Assembly: GCA_003155335.1 (NCBI GenBank)
Contig: PMCG01000336.1
Span: 1,953-10,221 of the forward strand
DNA length: 8,269 nucleotides
Direction of reading: 5' to 3'
Origin: Acidobacteriota bacterium
GTDB lineage: Bacteria; Acidobacteriota; Vicinamibacteria; Fen-336
Shown here piece by piece: positions 6,411 through 8,269 of the stretch. The position numbers and the translations under genes were made by a program. Position 1 is the stretch's first letter, and the number at the start of each line of letters is the position of its first letter. Below the pieces are notes generated by a model. It had not been told where the DNA came from. It made no database searches and saw nothing but the letters and a program-made list of their open reading frames with translations.

Positions 6411-7588
6411 TTTGCGCGCCCGCCTCCGACGATCCCGCGCAGGAGCGAGTCGACGCGCTGCTCGACCACGGGCCAGGCGTACTCGCGCCGGACGTACGCC
6501 TGCCCGGCCGCTCCCAGGCGGCCGCGCAGCTCCGGTCGTTCGACAAGGGTGCTAAGCGTCGCGCAGAACTCAGCGTAGTCCTCGTAGAACAGGCCGCCGT
6601 TCGAGCGCAGGCACTGACCCTCGAGGACCTTGCAGCGCGCGTTGGCCAGCACGGCGCGTCCCATTGCCCAGGCCTCGAGCGCGACGATTGAAAGGCTCTC
6701 GTAGGGGCTCGGCATCACTAGCAGGTCGCAGGCGTCGAGCAGCGCGAACTTCTCCTCTTCCGTGACGTAGCCCAGGTGGCGGATCTTGGGGTGATCGGGG
6801 ATGGGCAGCACGGGGTGTCCCACGAGCACGAGAGGCGGTACGGCCAGCCAGTCCGCGTCGAGACGCCGATAGTAGTCGAAGAGCCGATCGACGCCCTTGT
6901 TGCGATCGATCCTGCCGGCATAGAAGAGGAAGTGCGGCGGCAGGTGGAAGCGTGACCGCACGTCGACCTCACGCCAGCCGACAGGCACGCTGACGCCGCT
7001 GCCAATGACCACGTGGGGCAAGCCCGCGTTGCCGCTCACGCCCTGGATGAGGTCGCGCTCTTCGGGCGTGAGGTAGATCAGGCCGCGCGGGGCACGGAAG
7101 AGCTCGGCGAAGATGGAGAGGCGCACGGCCGGATCCTCCTCCGCCGTCGGCACCAGCACGGCGCGATCCGCGACGCGCGGCAGCCCGAAGAAGCTCTGAT
7201 AGTACCGGTAGGAATAGAACAGGAAGAGGTCGACGTCGCGCATGCGGCCCAAGCTCTCGACCAGCTCAGGGCAATCCGGGCCGTTTGCCACGACCCAGCG
7301 GCGCTCGTCGGCAGGCTGGTGCTCGTCGTCGAAGACGATCTCGGAGAGCGCGGCGAACGCGCCTGCATCGCGCGGCCGGCGGACGCGATAGCGCGTGACC
7401 TCGATGCCGTTGACCGTGTCCTGCCCGGCCGCGTAGTGATTGCGCCACTCGACGTAGTCGCGGGCGCAGGTCGTCACGACCTGGACCTCGTGCCGTTGTG
7501 CGAGGCGCTCGGCCAGCCAGCGGCAGTGCAGCTCAGCGCCACCAGCCACGTCCGCGCCGTAGCGCTGGATGACGAAGGCCAGCTTCAT
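6407..7588 (-). CDS. Glycosyltransferase family 4 (GT-B fold)
   Basis: A 393-residue GT4 enzyme. The N-terminus MKLAFVIQRYGADVAGGAE carries the glycine-rich acceptor loop (GGAE at 16-19). The C-terminal half has FLFYAGRIDRNKGVDRLFD (220-238), with R226 and K231 in the usual nucleotide-sugar phosphate contacts, then VLVGHP (254-259) and LLVMPSPYESLSIVALEAW (289-307) with E297 and E305 as the EX7E pair. Length and motifs are those of retaining GT4 transferases that build LPS core, O-antigen or capsule. Sugar and linkage cannot be read from the sequence. Its ATG overlaps the TGA of the preceding gene as ATGA (7585-7588), and GGGAG lies 4 nt upstream at 7593-7597. It is thus the third visible gene of a right-to-left operon and is coupled at both ends. 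Confidence 0.93.
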   Translation of the reverse strand: MKLAFVIQRYGADVAGGAELHCRWLAERLAQRHEVQVVTTCARDYVEWRNHYAAGQDTVNGIEVTRYRVRRPRDAGAFAALSEIVFDDEHQPADERRWVVANGPDCPELVESLGRMRDVDLFLFYSYRYYQSFFGLPRVADRAVLVPTAEEDPAVRLSIFAELFRAPRGLIYLTPEERDLIQGVSGNAGLPHVVIGSGVSVPVGWREVDVRSRFHLPPHFLFYAGRIDRNKGVDRLFDYYRRLDADWLAVPPLVLVGHPVLPIPDHPKIRHLGYVTEEEKFALLDACDLLVMPSPYESLSIVALEAWAMGRAVLANARCKVLEGQCLRSNGGLFYEDYAEFCATLSTLVERPELRGRLGAAGQAYVRREYAWPVVEQRVDSLLRGIVGGGRAK

Positions 7589-8052
7589 GCCGCTCCCTTC
7601 GCGCGCTCGAGCTCCTCGAGACGCTGGCGCAGGCGGCCGACCTCGCCTTCCAGACGCACGATCTGGCGGGCGGCGTCCTGCAAGAAGTACATGTAGTAGA
7701 GATTGAGCTGGGCCTGGCGATTGAACACGTGATCGGTGTAGAGCCGCACGAATGGCCGTACGAGGCGCTTGGCAGCGCGCACCAACCCGCCGACGAGCCC
7801 GCGTCGCTGAGTGCGCAGAGGGTAGTCGGTGGAGATGTTCCAGCCGTGGCTGGGGTGCAGCAACTGCTTGAGGAGCCTGGGGTCGATCTGCGACTCCTCG
7901 CCGTAGGAGCGCAAGCGCTCTTCGAGCAGGCGCTCCAGCTCCTCCGGCGTGCGCAGGCCTTGCCGGCGCCGGCGCTCGATGCCCTCGCGGATCTCGACCA
8001 TGATCGCCGCGACGTCGACAGGGACGTCGGCGGTATTACTCGGGTCGGACAT
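7585..8052 (-). CDS. Small basic/coiled-coil protein of the polysaccharide operon, function unknown
   Basis: A 155-residue protein with no signal peptide. Residues 1-20 are acidic and probably flexible (MSDPSNTADVPVDVAAIMVE), 20-50 are a charged helix rich in Arg and Glu, and 66-84 hold a Trp/Tyr motif (HPSHGWNISTDYPLRTQRR). Residues 85-105 (GLVGGLVRAAKRLVRPFVRL) form a basic amphipathic helix suited to a membrane surface, followed by FNRQAQLNLYYMYFLQ (110-125) and a C-terminal coiled coil (about 131-150, heptad Leu/Val). The block with R-x-G...KRLVRP...Y...F-RQ-x-x-N resembles the region that, from memory, precedes methyltransferase or glycosyltransferase domains in O-antigen cluster proteins. 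Here it stands alone. I infer an inner-membrane-surface scaffold or partner of the GT4 enzymes. An ATG at 8050-8052 with GGGAGG 5 nt upstream (8058-8063) is chosen over upstream starts. It overlaps the previous gene by 17 nt and the next by 4. Confidence 0.8.
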   Translation of the reverse strand: MSDPSNTADVPVDVAAIMVEIREGIERRRRQGLRTPEELERLLEERLRSYGEESQIDPRLLKQLLHPSHGWNISTDYPLRTQRRGLVGGLVRAAKRLVRPFVRLYTDHVFNRQAQLNLYYMYFLQDAARQIVRLEGEVGRLRQRLEELERAKGAA

Positions 8053-8269
8053 GTGAACCTCCCTGCGCGGTCCTCGCTTGTGGCGCGTCATCCAAGACCG
8101 GCGCCAGCCGCTCAAGTAGCAGTGCGCCGAAGTCTGTCGCGCGGATAGCCGCCAGCGCCTGCGTCTGTGTGGCCAGCACGGCCTGCCGCAATGCGGCGTC
8201 GCGCTCGAGGGCGTCGATCAGCCCGGCCACTTCCTGCGGCTGCTTGTCTCCCAGCAGCAGGCCGCCGCC
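8036..8269 (-). CDS. C-terminus of a GT4-like glycosyltransferase (5' end outside window)
   Basis: Only the last 77 codons are inside the window, ending in TAA at 8036-8038. The frame stays open to the right edge. It begins GGGLLLGDKQPQEVAGLID, the stretch that normally comes shortly after the EX7E motif in GT4 enzymes (a Gly-Gly-Leu-Leu strand, an acidic loop, then a helix). This is followed by ALERDAALRQAVLATQTQAL and a final amphipathic helix (FGALLLERLAPVL). The catalytic motifs lie outside, so the family call rests on this tail and on the neighbouring GT4 genes. The last 17 nt also encode the start of the next gene, whose Shine-Dalgarno lies inside this coding sequence. An internal GTG at 8228-8230 is not a likely start because the conserved strand precedes it. 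Confidence 0.7.
   Translation of the reverse strand, partial: GGGLLLGDKQPQEVAGLIDALERDAALRQAVLATQTQALAAIRATDFGALLLERLAPVLDDAPQARTAQGGSHVRPE

Noticed and set aside
5673..6578. A 301-codon plus-strand frame across the two GT4 genes
   Set aside because: It spans the junction of two well-supported minus-strand genes and has no recognisable motif or ribosome site.
1..8269. CRISPR arrays, tRNA/rRNA genes, insertion sequences, toxin-antitoxin or defence genes
   Set aside because: On reading both strands I found no regularly spaced repeats, no transposase or integrase motifs, no cloverleaf-like tRNA sequence and no recognisable defence domains.

Overview
This is a GC-rich bacterial chromosomal window, dense with genes. 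It suggests a free-living Gram-negative-type organism: there is a secreted glycoside hydrolase, a large soluble hybrid two-component kinase, and the edge of a surface-polysaccharide locus holding a small protein of a type I associate with LPS/O-antigen clusters. The third-position GC bias is strong enough to produce long antisense open frames under almost every gene. The style fits Deltaproteobacteria/Myxococcota, Acidobacteriota, Methylomirabilota/Rokubacteria or Binatota-like lineages. The sequence alone does not decide between these, and I see no rRNA, tRNA or mobile element.

Left part (1-1449, minus strand): an exported unsaturated-glucuronyl/galacturonyl hydrolase-like protein (GH88/GH105), whose 3' end runs off the left edge, follows a DUF2461 (TIGR02453-type) gene on the same strand. 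A 190-bp gap (1450-1639) with a relatively AT-rich core separates these from the plus-strand genes and carries a plausible sigma70-type promoter pointing right.

Middle (1640-5352, plus strand): a 667-aa cytosolic hybrid histidine kinase with the order receiver - PAS - HisKA - HATPase - receiver, with all main phosphotransfer residues present. It is followed after about 200 bp by a multi-pass GT-C-type membrane protein of the GT39/ArnT/TMTC type. Its best start is a GTG at 3847 behind a GGAGG. A 21-codon open frame with its own strong ribosome site overlaps that start.

Right part (5349-8269, minus strand): a compact polysaccharide operon read right to left. It holds the last 77 codons of a GT4-like glycosyltransferase, a 155-aa basic/coiled-coil protein, and two complete GT4 glycosyltransferases. 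The genes overlap by 17, 4 and 4 nt, which suggests translational coupling. The cytosolic GT4 enzymes would extend a nucleotide-sugar-built glycan, and the GT-C protein would use a polyprenyl-phosphate sugar on the periplasmic side. The GT-C gene and the last GT4 gene meet tail to tail on one palindromic CTAG that gives both of them their stop codon.

No clearly new defence or mobile system is visible. The points most worth a second look are the small basic/coiled-coil protein within the glycosyltransferase operon, the small overlapping leader-like frame, and the CTAG double stop.
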